DNA of 64,000 nt from Streptomyces liangshanensis. Lineage in GTDB: Bacteria; Actinomycetota; Actinomycetes; Streptomycetales; Streptomycetaceae. Shown here piece by piece: positions 39,801 through 50,452 of the stretch. Position 1 is the stretch's first letter. Each line of letters begins with the position of its first letter. The stretch covers positions 6,269,501 through 6,333,500 of the forward strand of contig NZ_CP050177.1 of the NCBI RefSeq assembly GCF_011694815.1, read 5' to 3'. The notes beneath the pieces are model-generated. The model was not told where the DNA came from. It searched no databases and worked only from the letters and a program-made list of their open reading frames with translations. The translations under genes and the position numbers were made by a program.

Positions 39801-42800
39801 TGCCCGCGGCCTCCGTGCCCGCGCGGACCGGTGTGTTCGTGGGCGCGAGCTACCAGCACTACAAGGACCAGAACATCGCCCCGGAGCTCGACGCGCCCAG
39901 CGGCCTCGGCAATCACAACGCCTTTCTCGCGAACCGGGTGAGTTACTTCCTGGATCTGCGGGGTCCGAGCATGACGATCGACACGTTGTGTTCGTCGTCG
40001 TTGGTGGCGTTGCACACGGCGGTGCGGAGCATCCGTGACGGCGAGTGCGACCAGGCCGTCGTCGCCGGGGTCCGGCTCGCGATGTCCCCCCTGCACTACG
40101 CCGCCATGGACAACCTCCGGGCCCTGTCCCCGACCGGCGCCTCCCGGGCGTTCGACGCGTCGGCGGACGGGTTCGTGCCGGGGGAGGGCGTGGTCACGGT
40201 GGTGATCAAGCCCCTGGCCGACGCGCTGCGGGACGGCGACCGCGTCCGCGGGGTCATCAAGGGGAGCGCCGTCAACCACGGCGGGCGCGGCAGCGGACTC
40301 ACCGTGCCCAACAGCGCCGCCCAGGACGAGGTCATCGCCCAGGCGTTGAACGACGCGGGCGTCACGTCCGAGTCCGTGGCCATGGTCGAGGCCCACGGCA
40401 CCGGTACGACCCTCGGCGATCCGATCGAGGTGGACGGCCTGACCCGGGCCTGGCGCCGGCACACCGACCGGACGCAGTTCTGCGCGATCGGCTCGTCCAA
40501 GAGCAACATCGGGCACCTCGAACCGGCAGCCGGACTGGCGGGGTTGGTGAAGGTGCTCCTCGCCCTGGAGCACGAGGAGATCCCGCCGACCCTGCACGTG
40601 ACCCGTCCCAACGACCACATCCGCTTCGAGGACACCCCGTTCTACGTCGCCGACCGGCCGATCCCCTGGCCGCGCACGGACCGGGCGCCCCGGCGCGGCG
40701 CGGTGAGCGCCTTCGGGATGGGCGGTGTCAACGCGCACGTGGTCGTGGAGGAGGCGCCCGCCCTCCCGCCGCGCGGGCCCCTGCCCGCCCGGGAGCACGT
40801 CCTGCGGGTGAGCGGGGCGACGGAGGAGGCGGTACGGCGGCTGGCCGCCGCGTACGCCGACCGGTTCGCGGCGTCGGCCGGGGACCGGGAGACCGCCGAC
40901 CTCTGCCACTCGGCGAACGTCGGCCGCTCGCCGCTGAGTCGCACGACGACGGTACGGGGGCGTGGTGCGGCCGGCCTGGTGGCGGAGCTGCGCGCCCTCG
41001 CGGACGGGCGGCCCTTCACGGCCGAACCGCACCGCGATCCCGCCTTCTGGGCCTCGCTCTCGGCGCCCGGCTCGCGGATCACGGACCTGCCCACCTACCC
41101 GTTCGCGCGGGGCCGGCACTGGCACATCAGGCCGGAGGCCGCTCCGGCCGCCCCCGTTCCGCCTGCCGCCGCGCCGACCCGGGCGGAGCCGGTCCCGGCC
41201 GACAGCGCGACGCCCGAGGCATGGCGGCTCGTGTGGCGGGCCGAGGGCATCCGCCCGGCGCCGGACGGCGTCGGGGATCCGTTCCTGCGGAGCGCGGCCG
41301 TCCGAGGCGCCGTCCGGGTGGTCGCGGCGGACCGCGACGTGACCCGCGCGGTCACCGCCGCCCTGCGGGACCTGGGCGTCTCGGTGGCCGAGGAGGAAGG
41401 AGTGGGCGGCCCGGTCGGCCCGGACAGTCCGGTTGAAGGGCTCGTGGTGGTCGCCGATGCCCCGGTACACCCTGATGTTGAAGCCGGGTTGGGCGCCTTC
41501 TGGGCCGACCTGCGCGCCCATGTCACGGCCCTGCCCGCCGGCGGGAAGCTGCTGTGGGCCGACCGGCACTCCGCCGTGGTGCTCGGCGCCGAGCGGGCCG
41601 GCCTGCGGCCCGACGCGGCGGCGCGCGTGACGGCCGTACGGGCCGCCGGCGCGGAGAACACGCTCGCCGTCACCACGCTGGACCTGGACCCGGACGCCCC
41701 CGCCGCCTCCCAAGCGGCCCTCGTCGCGGCCGAGTTCGCGGCGCTGCGCCCCGGCGACAACGCCGCCGTGGCCTACCGGCGGGGCGCCCGCTTCGTACCG
41801 GAACGGGTCGCGGCCGTCCCGGCGCCGCCCGCCAAGCTGACGGTCGACGGCTACTACCTGGTCACCGGTGGACTCGGCGCGGTCGGGCGGCAGTTGGCCG
41901 GTCACCTGATCGACCGGGGCGCCAAGCGGGTCGGCATCATCGGCCGCTCGGTGATCGACACCGCGCGGTCCGCCCCGCTGGCGGAGCTGCGGCGCCGGGC
42001 CGAGGTGGACTACCTGCCCTGCGACATCGCGGACGAGGGCGCCCTGGCGTCGGTCGCCGCACGGTTCGGCCAGGGCTGGGGCCGGCTGCTCGGCGTGGTG
42101 CACTCCTCCGGTGGCGTGAACCCCTTCGGGGCGGTCCGCCGCCGCGCGTGGGCGGACACCGCGAAGGTCACCGAGCCCAAGATCGCCGGCTCACGCCATG
42201 CGGTCCGCCTCGCGAAGGCGGAGGGCGCCGAGTTCGCCGTACTGGTCTCCTCGATCGCCGGGGTCCGGCCCGAGGCGGGCCGGGGACTGGTCGACTACGC
42301 CCTGGCCAACGCGTACCAACTGGCCCTGGCGGAGCGGGAGAACGGCCCCGACACGGCGGTCACCGCCCACGCCTGGCCGAACTGGTCGGGTACGGGCATG
42401 GCGGCGTCCGAGTCGTACGCCGCCGCGCACGCCCTGACCGTCGACCAGGCCCTGGAGGGCTTCGCCGGGCACCTGCGCTCGGGCGGGAGTGTGGTCTTCC
42501 CCGGCAGCGCGCTTCCCGCTCCCGCCGCGGGGTCGGAGCCCCCGACGGGCACCCCGATCCCGGCGAAGGCCAGCTCGCCCACCCTCCCGACGGCCGTCCC
42601 CGCAGCGGCCCCGACGAGCGTGCCGACGGTCCCCCCGGGGGCCGGCGGCCGTACCGCCGAGACCATGGCCGGCTTCGTCCGGGCCGCCTTCCTGCACGTG
42701 CTGGGCGAGGACCCCGGCCACCGGATCCTGCCCGAACTGGGCCTGGACTCCCTGGCCATAGCGGAGTTGGCGACCGCCATCGAGCAGCGCAGCGGCCGGA

Positions 42801-43024
42801 CGGTCGACCCGTCCTTCCTGATGCGGGCCCGGACGGTCGACGACCTGGGGGCCCGGCTCGCCGCCGCCGAGGCCGGTACGGAGACCGGCGCGGGCACCGG
42901 CGCGGGCGACCCCGTGTCCCCGGAGCCCGGCCGGCCACCGGAGCCCGGCGGGGCGGCCCGCACACCGGACTCCGCGCTCAGCGCGCTCCTCCGTCCCCTG
43001 CTGACCCCGGACCAGGGCCGCTGA
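33824..43024 (+). CDS. PKS B: DH2-KR2-ACP2-KS3-DH3-ACP3-KS4-KR4-ACP4
   Basis: A 3066-residue PKS without any AT domain. DH2 has His22 and Asp176 and lacks its usual first strand, which sits at the end of protein A. KR2 has GGHGGLG and the Ser/Tyr/Asn set in SGTFGNLGQAGYAAANAY. ACP2 has Ser829 (GINSI). KS3 has Cys1091 (TLCSSS, IGHLEPASG). DH3 is near 1495-1740 with His in AHRVFGDATVP and Asp in LDAALQS. ACP3 has Ser1791; KS4 has Cys2056. KR4 has TGGLGAVG and SSIAG...DYALANAY; ACP4 has Ser2976. The GTG start overlaps A by GTGA. KS3-DH-ACP-KS4-KR-ACP resembles the dehydrating bimodules of trans-AT systems, where the upstream DH works with the downstream KR. Malonyl units must come from AT2/AT6 acting in trans or from an AT elsewhere. 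Confidence 0.92.
39926..40073 (+). repeat. KS4 copy of a near-identical KS tract
   Basis: The counterpart of 31572-31719, 147 of 148 bases identical. A second block (about 40147-40310 against 31790-31960) is also almost identical. Confidence 0.9.
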
Positions 43025-43058
43025 GCCCGTGCCGGACCGACCGTACGAAGGGAGTGCT

Positions 43059-46000
43059 GTGACCGACGACAGCCCGATCGCCGTGATCGGTATGGCCGTT
43101 CGGCTCCCCGGAGCCGAAGACACGGTGGACCTGAGCCGGATGGTGACGCGCGAGGACGTCGAGGTCGACGAGGTGCCCGCGAGCCGCTGGGCACGCGAGC
43201 TCTACCGGGGTGAGGGCCGGCACCAAGGCACCCACCACCGGGGGGCGTTCCTCCAGGACCCGTTCTCCTTCGACCACGACGCGTTCGGGATGACACCCGA
43301 GGACGCGGTCCTCCTCGACCCCCAGCAGCGTTTGATGCTGGAGGTCGGGGCCCGCGCCCTGGAGGACGCCGGCTACCTCGGTACCCGGCGCAGGCTCGAC
43401 GCGGGGGTGTTCGTCGGCGCCCGGATGAACTCCTACGGCTTCGACCACGGCCGGGGACTGTCCCCCGACCCGTCGGAGGAGGGCCCAGGACCGCTCGCCG
43501 GCGGTCCGGTCCCGGCCGCCCTGTGGGGCCGGTCGCAGAACTTCGTCGCCAGTTGGCTCTCCGACCGCTTCGACCTCTCCGGTCCCAGCCTGGTCGTGGA
43601 CACCGCCTGCTCCTCCTCGCTGACGGCGGTCTGGCTCGCCTGCCAGAGCCTGCGGACCGGCGCGTGCGAGATGGCCGTGGTCGGCGCGGTCGACCTGCTC
43701 ATCGACCCCCTGACCTTCGTCCTGCTCTCCCGTACCGGCGCCCTGTCGAAGGACGGCCTGTGCCACACCTTCGACGAGCGGGCCAACGGCTACGTGCCGG
43801 GGGAGGGCGCGGCCTCGCTGGTCCTCAAGCCCCTGGCCGCCGCGCGGGCCGACGGCGACCTGATCCTCGGCGCGCTCACCGGCGTCGCGGTCAACAACGA
43901 CGGCCGCACGATGGGGGTCACCACCCCCAACCTCGAAGCCCAGGTAGAGCTGTTGACCAAGGTGTACGGGAAGGTCGACCCGTCGACCGTCCAGTACGTC
44001 GAGGCACACGGCACCGGCACCGCCATCGGCGACCCGATCGAAGTGCGGGCGCTGACCGAGGTGTTCGGGAAGTACGGCGCGGGCCGGGGCACGGTGGCGC
44101 TCGGCTCGCTCAAGCGGCGGATCGGGCATCTGCACTCGGCGTCCGGCCTGGCCGGGCTCGCCAAGATCATCACGTGTCTGCGGGACGGCGTCCTGCCCGC
44201 CACCGCCGTCGAACGGCCCAACCCCCGGCTGGGGTTGGACGCGAGCCCCTTCCACCTGCCCGCGACGTCACGACCGTGGCCGGAGGCGGCGGTCCGGCGC
44301 GCCGGGATCAGCGGGTTCGGCTTCGGCGGCACCAACGCGCACGTCGTGGCGGAAGCCGTTCCCGGCGCGACGGCGGCCGGCGGGACCGGTTCCGGCCCGG
44401 ACGGCACGGTGACCGCGCGGGCGGTGGAGGTCCTCACGCTGTCGGCGGACAGCCCGGACGGTCTGCGTGAACTGGCCGCGCAGTGGACGGCGTTCCTGCC
44501 GTCCGCCGCCGACGACCTCGGCAATGTCTGTGCCACCGCCCGCCTCGCCCGGCCGCACCGCGCCGAGCGCCTCGTGGTCACCGGGACCGACGCCGACGCG
44601 CTGGTGACGGCGCTGCGGTCGCGGCTGCTGGGGTCCGGTGTGCCCGGCCCGCGGGACCCGTCGTACACCGTGGTCGTACGGCCCGCCGAGGCGGCGGCCC
44701 CGCCCGCCTGGCTGTCGGCACTCCACCGCTCCCACCCGTCGGTACGGGACGTGGTGGCCCGCTTCGAGGAGGCCTCCGGGCTCCGACTCGCCCGTTTCTC
44801 GGGCCTGTTGCTGAGGATCTGCGCCGGGGTGGCCGCCGCGCTCGCCCTGCGGGACCTGGGACTTCCCGAGCGGGCCGTCGACCTGCCCCCGGGGTGGGGA
44901 CCGGTCGCCGACTTCACCCGGGGCCGGGTGACGCTCGAAGAGGCGCTGGCCGACGTCCTGAGCCAGGAGAACCGGGCGCAGGACGGGACGTCCGCGGCGG
45001 GGGCGCCGCCCGGGGAGCTGTGCGGGCGGCTGGCGCGGGCCACGGACGACCGGCAGGTGGAGGCCGTGTTCGCGGCGGTCGCCGCCGAGGTCCACGAGTC
45101 CGGCCAGGACGTCGACTGGACCGCCTTCCAGGCGGACGTGGCCTGGGCGAAGCGCCAACTGCCCTTCGCCCAGCCGCGAGGGGGGTCGCTGGACCTCCGC
45201 GAACCCCTGCGCTCACCCGAACCCGGTTCACCGACCGTCCTGTCCACGGACACGGACACAGGAACAGGTGAGGGTGCGGGATACGCCTTCTCTCGCGTCT
45301 TCGGACCGGGTGAAGTGCCCGTCGCCCAGCACTCGGTGTACCGGAAGATCATGCTTCCGGGCGTCGCGTGGTTCGACTTCCTGCGCCAGGGAGCCGAGTT
45401 GCGGGGAAACACTTTCCACGGAGTGCGTGACGTCCTCTTCCACCGGCCGTTGATCCCGTCGGGGGCGGTGCGTGTGGAGTGCAGGGTGGACGGCGACGGC
45501 GGCTTCACGGTCGAGGAGGCCGGGGGAGCGGAGCCGTACGTGACCGGGCGGTTCGTCACGGACCCCGGTCCCGCGCCGGCGCCCGAACCGCTGGACACCC
45601 TGCTGCCGGCCTGCTCGCGGTTGCACGCGGGGTCCGGCCTCTACCGCTGGCTGCGCCGCATCGGCTACCACCACGGCCGCTACTACCGGAACATCTCCTG
45701 GGTCGCCGCGCTGCCGGGCGGCGGCACGCTGGCCCGCATCGAGGGCGGCCGCCAGCGCGCGATGAACCCGTCCGGCGTCCGGCTGTTCCCCGGACTGCTC
45801 GACAGCGTCACCATCGCGGCGATCGACCCCGACAACCCGGTGTTCGGCGCGGAGGACGCGAGCGCGTTCATCCCGCTGTCCGCGGACCGGGTGCTGGTCC
45901 ACGGTTCGCTGGACGAGGCCGCGTACGTACGGACCGAGGTCGCCTTCTGGAACGAGGAGGCGTGCCGTGTCACGCAGGTCGTGACGGACGAGGCGGGCCG

Positions 46001-49000
46001 GGTCTTGCTGGTGTTCGGGGACATCGCGTCCAAGCGGGTGCCTTTGAGGGCCTTCGGCGGGGACGAGGAGGCCGGGACACCGGTGGTGGTACGGGAGAAG
46101 GGGCCCGACCAGCACCCGGAGCCGGAACGGACACCGGCACCGGCGGAGGCACCGGCAGAGACACCAGCACCTCCACCCGCACCGGTAGCTGTGTCGCCAG
46201 GCGTGTCGTCGGACGTGCGGCGCGCGGCGCACAGCTCGCCCGAGGCGCGGGTGCTCGGCTGGTTCCTCGACCTGACCGGGATCCCCGCCGAGCACGCGGA
46301 CACCGAGTTCCTCTCCGCGGGCTTCGACTCGGTCGGCCTGGTCGGCCTGAGCGAGCGCGTCACGCGGGAGAACGGCGTCCCGCTCTACCCGACGGTGTTC
46401 TTCGAGTACCCGACGCCGCGCGCCTTCGCCGCCCATCTGGTCGGCGAGGCACCGGAGTTCGTGGCCTCGCTGGAGCACACCCGCCCGGCGGAACCGCGGG
46501 AGGCGGCGCCCGAACCGCCGCCGCAGGAGGCGGCGCCCGCACCACAACCACCAGCGCCCCCGGTCAGGAGGACACCCCCCGCTCCCGCGCCCGTCTCCGC
46601 GCCCACCCCGTTCACGGGCTCCCCCCGTGACATAGCCGTCGTCGGCGCGGCGATCCGCGTCCCGACCGCGCGCACACTCGACGCCTACTGGTCCCTCCTG
46701 AGCGAGGGCCGCGACACCGTCCGTACGCCCCCGGCCGACCGCCGGAGCCACCACGGCAACGCCCACGGCGACGACCGCCCCGCGGCACCGCCGCAGGCGT
46801 CCTTCCTGGAGACCGTCGACGAGTTCGACCCCGCGCCCTTCCGGATCTCCGCCCGCGAGGCACCCCTGATCGACCCGCAGGCCAGGATCGTGTACGAGAC
46901 GATCTGGGAGGCGCTGGAGGACGCCGGCCGGCTCGGCGACCGCGCCCGGGACAGCCGTACGGGCCTGTGGATCGCGTACAGCCACGACCACTACCACGAG
47001 GAGCGGGCACGGCACGGGGTGGCGGCGGGACGCGGGCTCGGGCTGGAGGCCATGATCCCGAACCGGCTCTCGTACCTCATGGACTGGAACGGGCCGAGCG
47101 TCGTCGTCAACACCCTCTGCTCCTCCTCGCTCGTGGCCCTGCACACCGCGCTCCAGCACCTGCGCGCCGGTGACATCGACACGGCGGTGATCGGCGGGGT
47201 GCACGCCGCGATCAGCCCCGAGTACTTCCGCTCCATGGGCGACCTGATGGCCCTCTCGCCCCGGCACCGCTGCCGCGCCTTCGACCACTCCGCCGACGGG
47301 TTCGTACCGGGGGAGGGAGCCGCCGCGATCGTGCTGCGCCGCCACGAGGACGCCGAGCGGGCGGGCGACCGGGTACGGGGCCTGGTCAAGGGCGCCGCCG
47401 TGAACCACGGCGGCCGCACCACCCGGTACTCCGCACCCAGCCCGCGCGCCCAACGCGAAGTCATCACGGCCGCGTTGGCGGACGCCGGGACCGGGGTGAC
47501 GGTCGACTCGATCGGGATGGTGGAAGCACACGGGACCGGCACCAGCCTGGGCGACCCGATCGAGGTCGACGGCCTGACCCGGGCCTGGCGCCCGCACACC
47601 GACCGTGCGCAGTTCTGCGCGATCGGCTCGCTGAAGAGCAACATCGGGCACCTCGAACCGGCCGCCGGACTGGCCGCGTTGGTGAAGGTCCTGCTCGCGA
47701 TGGAGCACGAGGAGATCCCGCCCACTCTGCACGTGACCCGTCCCAACGACCACATCCGCTTCGAGGACACCCCGTTCTACGTCGCCGACCGGCCGGTGCC
47801 CTGGGCACGCACGGACGACGGGTCCCCGCGCCGCGCCGCGCTCAGCGCCTTCGGGATGGGCGGGGTCAACGCGCACGTGATCATCGAGGAACCACCCGCG
47901 ATACCCGTGCGGGAGCGCCCCGCGCGGGACAGCCACGTCCTGCGGGTCAGCGGCGCGACCGAGCAAGCGGTACGGACCCTGGCCTCGGCCTACGCCGACG
48001 CGTTGGCGGCACGACCCGACAGCGCTCTCGCCGACTTCACCCTCACCGCCAACGCCGGCCGGTCCGCCCAGCGGCACCGGGTCGCCGTCCGCGGCGCCAC
48101 CGCGGCCGAACTCGCGGCGCGCCTGCGGGAGATAGGCCGGGGCGAACTGCCCGTGTCCCGGCAGTCGAACCTCGCCGAGCCCACCGCCTTCCTGTTCACC
48201 GGGCAGGGCTCGCAGTACGCGGGGATGGGACGGGGGCTGTACGACGCCGAGCCGGCGTTCCGCGAGGCCGTCGACGAGTGCGCCGAGCTGGCGGCCCCGT
48301 ACACCGAACGCCCCCTGCTCGAAGTGCTGTTCGGCGCCGAGCCCGGGGTGGTCGACCGGACCCGGTTCGCACAGCTCGGGATCGTGAGTGTGCAGGTCGG
48401 TCTGGTGCGGCTGCTGGAGTCGTGGGGGATCCGCCCCGGCGCCGTACTGGGCCACAGCGTCGGCGAGTTGTCCGCGGCCTGGGCGGCGGGAGTGGTCTCC
48501 CTCGCCGACCTGATGCGGCTGACGGCGATACGCGGCCGGCTGATGCAGGACTGCCCCGCGACGGGCACGATGGCCGTGGTGCACGCGGACGCCGACGCCG
48601 TACGGGCGGCCCTGGCGGACCATCCGGCCGTGGAGATCGCGGCGTTCAACGCGCCGCGCGCGATCACGGTGAGCGGCCCCACCGCCGCGCTCGACGCGTT
48701 CTGCCGGGCGACGGCCCACCGGACCCAGCGGCTGACCGTCAGCCACGCCTTCCACTCGGCCGCGATGGACGGGGCCCTCGCCCCGTTCGCGGAGGCGGTC
48801 GCCGGTACGAAGCTGTCCGCGCCGCGCGTTCCGCTGATCTCCACACTGTCGGGCGACTGGCACACGGAGGCCACGGTCACCGATCCGTCGGTGTGGGCCG
48901 AGTCCGTCCGCCGTCCGGTGCTCTTCGCACCGGGGCTCGCCCGGGTGCACGAGGCGGGGACACGGGCGTTCTGGGAGATCGGCCCGAGCCCCGTCCTGAC

Positions 49001-49334
49001 CACCCTGGGGCGCGCCTGCCTGCCGGATCCGGCAGTCAGTTGGTCGCACACCCTGCGCCGGGGCCACCCCGACCAGGAGCAACTGCACACCGCGCTGGTC
49101 GCGCGTCACCACCAGGGTCACACCGACATCGCCTGGGACGCGGTCCACCGGGGCGGCGACGGGCGTGTCACCACCCTCCCCGCCTACCCCTTCGACCGGC
49201 AGCGCTTCTGGATCACCGGAGCCGCGCCCGCCGCGGCGGCACCGACACCACCGGCCCCCACGACCTCACTCCGGCATTCCCTGCCACCTACCCACCCGAG
49301 CTTCACCCCGAAGAAAGCGTCAGCGACATCATGA
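43059..49334 (+). CDS. PKS C: KS5-(decayed AT)-DH5-ACP5-KS6-AT6
   Basis: A 2091-residue PKS. KS5 has Cys184 (TACSSS) and IGHLHSASG. About 270 residues follow (430-700), including CAGVAAALALRDLGL and TLEEALADVLSQE. They read like an AT whose GHSxGE nucleophile motif has been lost (PPGWGP at that place). DH5 has His758 and Asp915; ACP5 has Ser1091 (GFDSV). KS6 has Cys1354 (NTLCSSS). AT6 has Ser1800 in GHSVGE with malonyl-type HAFH, and is roughly three-quarters identical by eye to AT2. GTG 43059 follows AAGGGAG at 5 nt; GTG 43029 is in frame but has no RBS. It ends 35 residues after the post-AT linker and overlaps alkC by ATGA. Its last module is completed by protein D, on the other side of alkC. 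Confidence 0.91.
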   Translation: MTDDSPIAVIGMAVRLPGAEDTVDLSRMVTREDVEVDEVPASRWARELYRGEGRHQGTHHRGAFLQDPFSFDHDAFGMTPEDAVLLDPQQRLMLEVGARALEDAGYLGTRRRLDAGVFVGARMNSYGFDHGRGLSPDPSEEGPGPLAGGPVPAALWGRSQNFVASWLSDRFDLSGPSLVVDTACSSSLTAVWLACQSLRTGACEMAVVGAVDLLIDPLTFVLLSRTGALSKDGLCHTFDERANGYVPGEGAASLVLKPLAAARADGDLILGALTGVAVNNDGRTMGVTTPNLEAQVELLTKVYGKVDPSTVQYVEAHGTGTAIGDPIEVRALTEVFGKYGAGRGTVALGSLKRRIGHLHSASGLAGLAKIITCLRDGVLPATAVERPNPRLGLDASPFHLPATSRPWPEAAVRRAGISGFGFGGTNAHVVAEAVPGATAAGGTGSGPDGTVTARAVEVLTLSADSPDGLRELAAQWTAFLPSAADDLGNVCATARLARPHRAERLVVTGTDADALVTALRSRLLGSGVPGPRDPSYTVVVRPAEAAAPPAWLSALHRSHPSVRDVVARFEEASGLRLARFSGLLLRICAGVAAALALRDLGLPERAVDLPPGWGPVADFTRGRVTLEEALADVLSQENRAQDGTSAAGAPPGELCGRLARATDDRQVEAVFAAVAAEVHESGQDVDWTAFQADVAWAKRQLPFAQPRGGSLDLREPLRSPEPGSPTVLSTDTDTGTGEGAGYAFSRVFGPGEVPVAQHSVYRKIMLPGVAWFDFLRQGAELRGNTFHGVRDVLFHRPLIPSGAVRVECRVDGDGGFTVEEAGGAEPYVTGRFVTDPGPAPAPEPLDTLLPACSRLHAGSGLYRWLRRIGYHHGRYYRNISWVAALPGGGTLARIEGGRQRAMNPSGVRLFPGLLDSVTIAAIDPDNPVFGAEDASAFIPLSADRVLVHGSLDEAAYVRTEVAFWNEEACRVTQVVTDEAGRVLLVFGDIASKRVPLRAFGGDEEAGTPVVVREKGPDQHPEPERTPAPAEAPAETPAPPPAPVAVSPGVSSDVRRAAHSSPEARVLGWFLDLTGIPAEHADTEFLSAGFDSVGLVGLSERVTRENGVPLYPTVFFEYPTPRAFAAHLVGEAPEFVASLEHTRPAEPREAAPEPPPQEAAPAPQPPAPPVRRTPPAPAPVSAPTPFTGSPRDIAVVGAAIRVPTARTLDAYWSLLSEGRDTVRTPPADRRSHHGNAHGDDRPAAPPQASFLETVDEFDPAPFRISAREAPLIDPQARIVYETIWEALEDAGRLGDRARDSRTGLWIAYSHDHYHEERARHGVAAGRGLGLEAMIPNRLSYLMDWNGPSVVVNTLCSSSLVALHTALQHLRAGDIDTAVIGGVHAAISPEYFRSMGDLMALSPRHRCRAFDHSADGFVPGEGAAAIVLRRHEDAERAGDRVRGLVKGAAVNHGGRTTRYSAPSPRAQREVITAALADAGTGVTVDSIGMVEAHGTGTSLGDPIEVDGLTRAWRPHTDRAQFCAIGSLKSNIGHLEPAAGLAALVKVLLAMEHEEIPPTLHVTRPNDHIRFEDTPFYVADRPVPWARTDDGSPRRAALSAFGMGGVNAHVIIEEPPAIPVRERPARDSHVLRVSGATEQAVRTLASAYADALAARPDSALADFTLTANAGRSAQRHRVAVRGATAAELAARLREIGRGELPVSRQSNLAEPTAFLFTGQGSQYAGMGRGLYDAEPAFREAVDECAELAAPYTERPLLEVLFGAEPGVVDRTRFAQLGIVSVQVGLVRLLESWGIRPGAVLGHSVGELSAAWAAGVVSLADLMRLTAIRGRLMQDCPATGTMAVVHADADAVRAALADHPAVEIAAFNAPRAITVSGPTAALDAFCRATAHRTQRLTVSHAFHSAAMDGALAPFAEAVAGTKLSAPRVPLISTLSGDWHTEATVTDPSVWAESVRRPVLFAPGLARVHEAGTRAFWEIGPSPVLTTLGRACLPDPAVSWSHTLRRGHPDQEQLHTALVARHHQGHTDIAWDAVHRGGDGRVTTLPAYPFDRQRFWITGAAPAAAAPTPPAPTTSLRHSLPPTHPSFTPKKASATS

Positions 49335-50452
49335 GCACCGAGTACGGACTGAAGCGGCACTTCAACGGCGACGCGGCTCGCCTCCTCGGCGGAAAGATCC
49401 GCGCGGTCCATCCGGCGTTCGACGTCGACGGCTATGCCGCCGAGGTCGAACGGCTGATTCCCGGCAAGGAACTGAAGGACCGCGTCCTGGTCCTCGCCGA
49501 GGGCCTGCGCAGCCGGCTCCCCGAGGACTACGTCGAGGCCGTGGGCATCCTCGTCTCCATCCTTGAGGACGAACTCGCCGAGGGCGAGGGGATGTTCAAC
49601 GTCAGCTGGTTCCTGATGCCGGTCGCCCGGTTCGTCGAGGAGTACGGCCTCGACCACCCCGAGGTGTCCTTGGACGCGCTGGTCGAGATCACCAAGCGGC
49701 ACACGGCGGAGTACGCGATCCGGCCCTTCATCGAGCGGCACTACGACGTGACGATGAGCCGCATGCCCGCGTGGGTCACCGACCCGAGCCACAACGTCCG
49801 GCGCATGGCCAGCGAGGGCACCAGGTCGCGGCTGCCCTGGGCCCGCACCCTGACCCTCTTCGTCAAGGACCCCGCCCCGGTGCTCGCGGTGCTCGAACCC
49901 CTGCGCAGCGACCCCTCCGAATACGTCCGCAAGTCCGTCGCGAACAACCTCAACGACATCTCGAAGGACGCGCCCGGCCTCGCCCTGGCCACCGCCCTGC
50001 GCTGGACCGAGGAGAGCCCCACCCCCGAGACGGCGTGGATCGTCCGGCACGGCCTGCGCACCCTCGTGAAGAAGGGCGACCAGACCGCGCTCGCGATCCT
50101 CGGGGCCACCGGGGGAGAACACATCAAGGTCCCCGAACTCCGTCTCACCCCGGGCACGTTGACGCTCGGTGACACCTTCGTCCTGCGCGCCGAGATCGAG
50201 AACACCGACACCCGCGCGCACAGTGTGGCCGTCGACTACGTGATGCACCTCGTCCGCAAGAACGGCCGCACGATCCCGAAGGTCTTCAAGCTCTCCACCC
50301 TCGAACTGGCCCCGGGGGAACGCAGGACGCTGGAGAAGGCCCACACGATCAAGGAGATCCAGACCCGCGCCTACTACCCGGGCGAGCACCTCGTCGACCT
50401 CCAGGTGAACGGCCGGGTCCTGGCCACCGACCGATTCGACCTAGAGCTGTGA
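49331..50452 (+). CDS. alkC: AlkC-family DNA glycosylase (alkylation repair, probable self-resistance)
   Basis: A 373-residue HEAT-like-repeat DNA glycosylase of the AlkC family, which excises N3-alkylated bases without flipping them. Family signatures are plain: FVEEYGLDHPEVSLDAL, YAIRPFIERHYDVTM, VRRMASEGTRSRLPWA, KDPAPVLAVLEPLRSDPSEY and VRKSVANNLNDISKDAP, covering about residues 20-250. A C-terminal Ig-like beta domain (about 262-373: LRLTPGTLTLGDTFVLRAEI...YPGEHLVDLQVNG) is the form reported for full-length AlkC. The gene overlaps PKS C by ATGA and PKS D by GTGA, so it is translated as part of the megasynthase operon and lies between the two halves of one module. The related AlkD-like YtkR2 protects the yatakemycin producer. 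By analogy I infer self-resistance to a DNA-alkylating product. Confidence 0.93.
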   Translation: MSTEYGLKRHFNGDAARLLGGKIRAVHPAFDVDGYAAEVERLIPGKELKDRVLVLAEGLRSRLPEDYVEAVGILVSILEDELAEGEGMFNVSWFLMPVARFVEEYGLDHPEVSLDALVEITKRHTAEYAIRPFIERHYDVTMSRMPAWVTDPSHNVRRMASEGTRSRLPWARTLTLFVKDPAPVLAVLEPLRSDPSEYVRKSVANNLNDISKDAPGLALATALRWTEESPTPETAWIVRHGLRTLVKKGDQTALAILGATGGEHIKVPELRLTPGTLTLGDTFVLRAEIENTDTRAHSVAVDYVMHLVRKNGRTIPKVFKLSTLELAPGERRTLEKAHTIKEIQTRAYYPGEHLVDLQVNGRVLATDRFDLEL

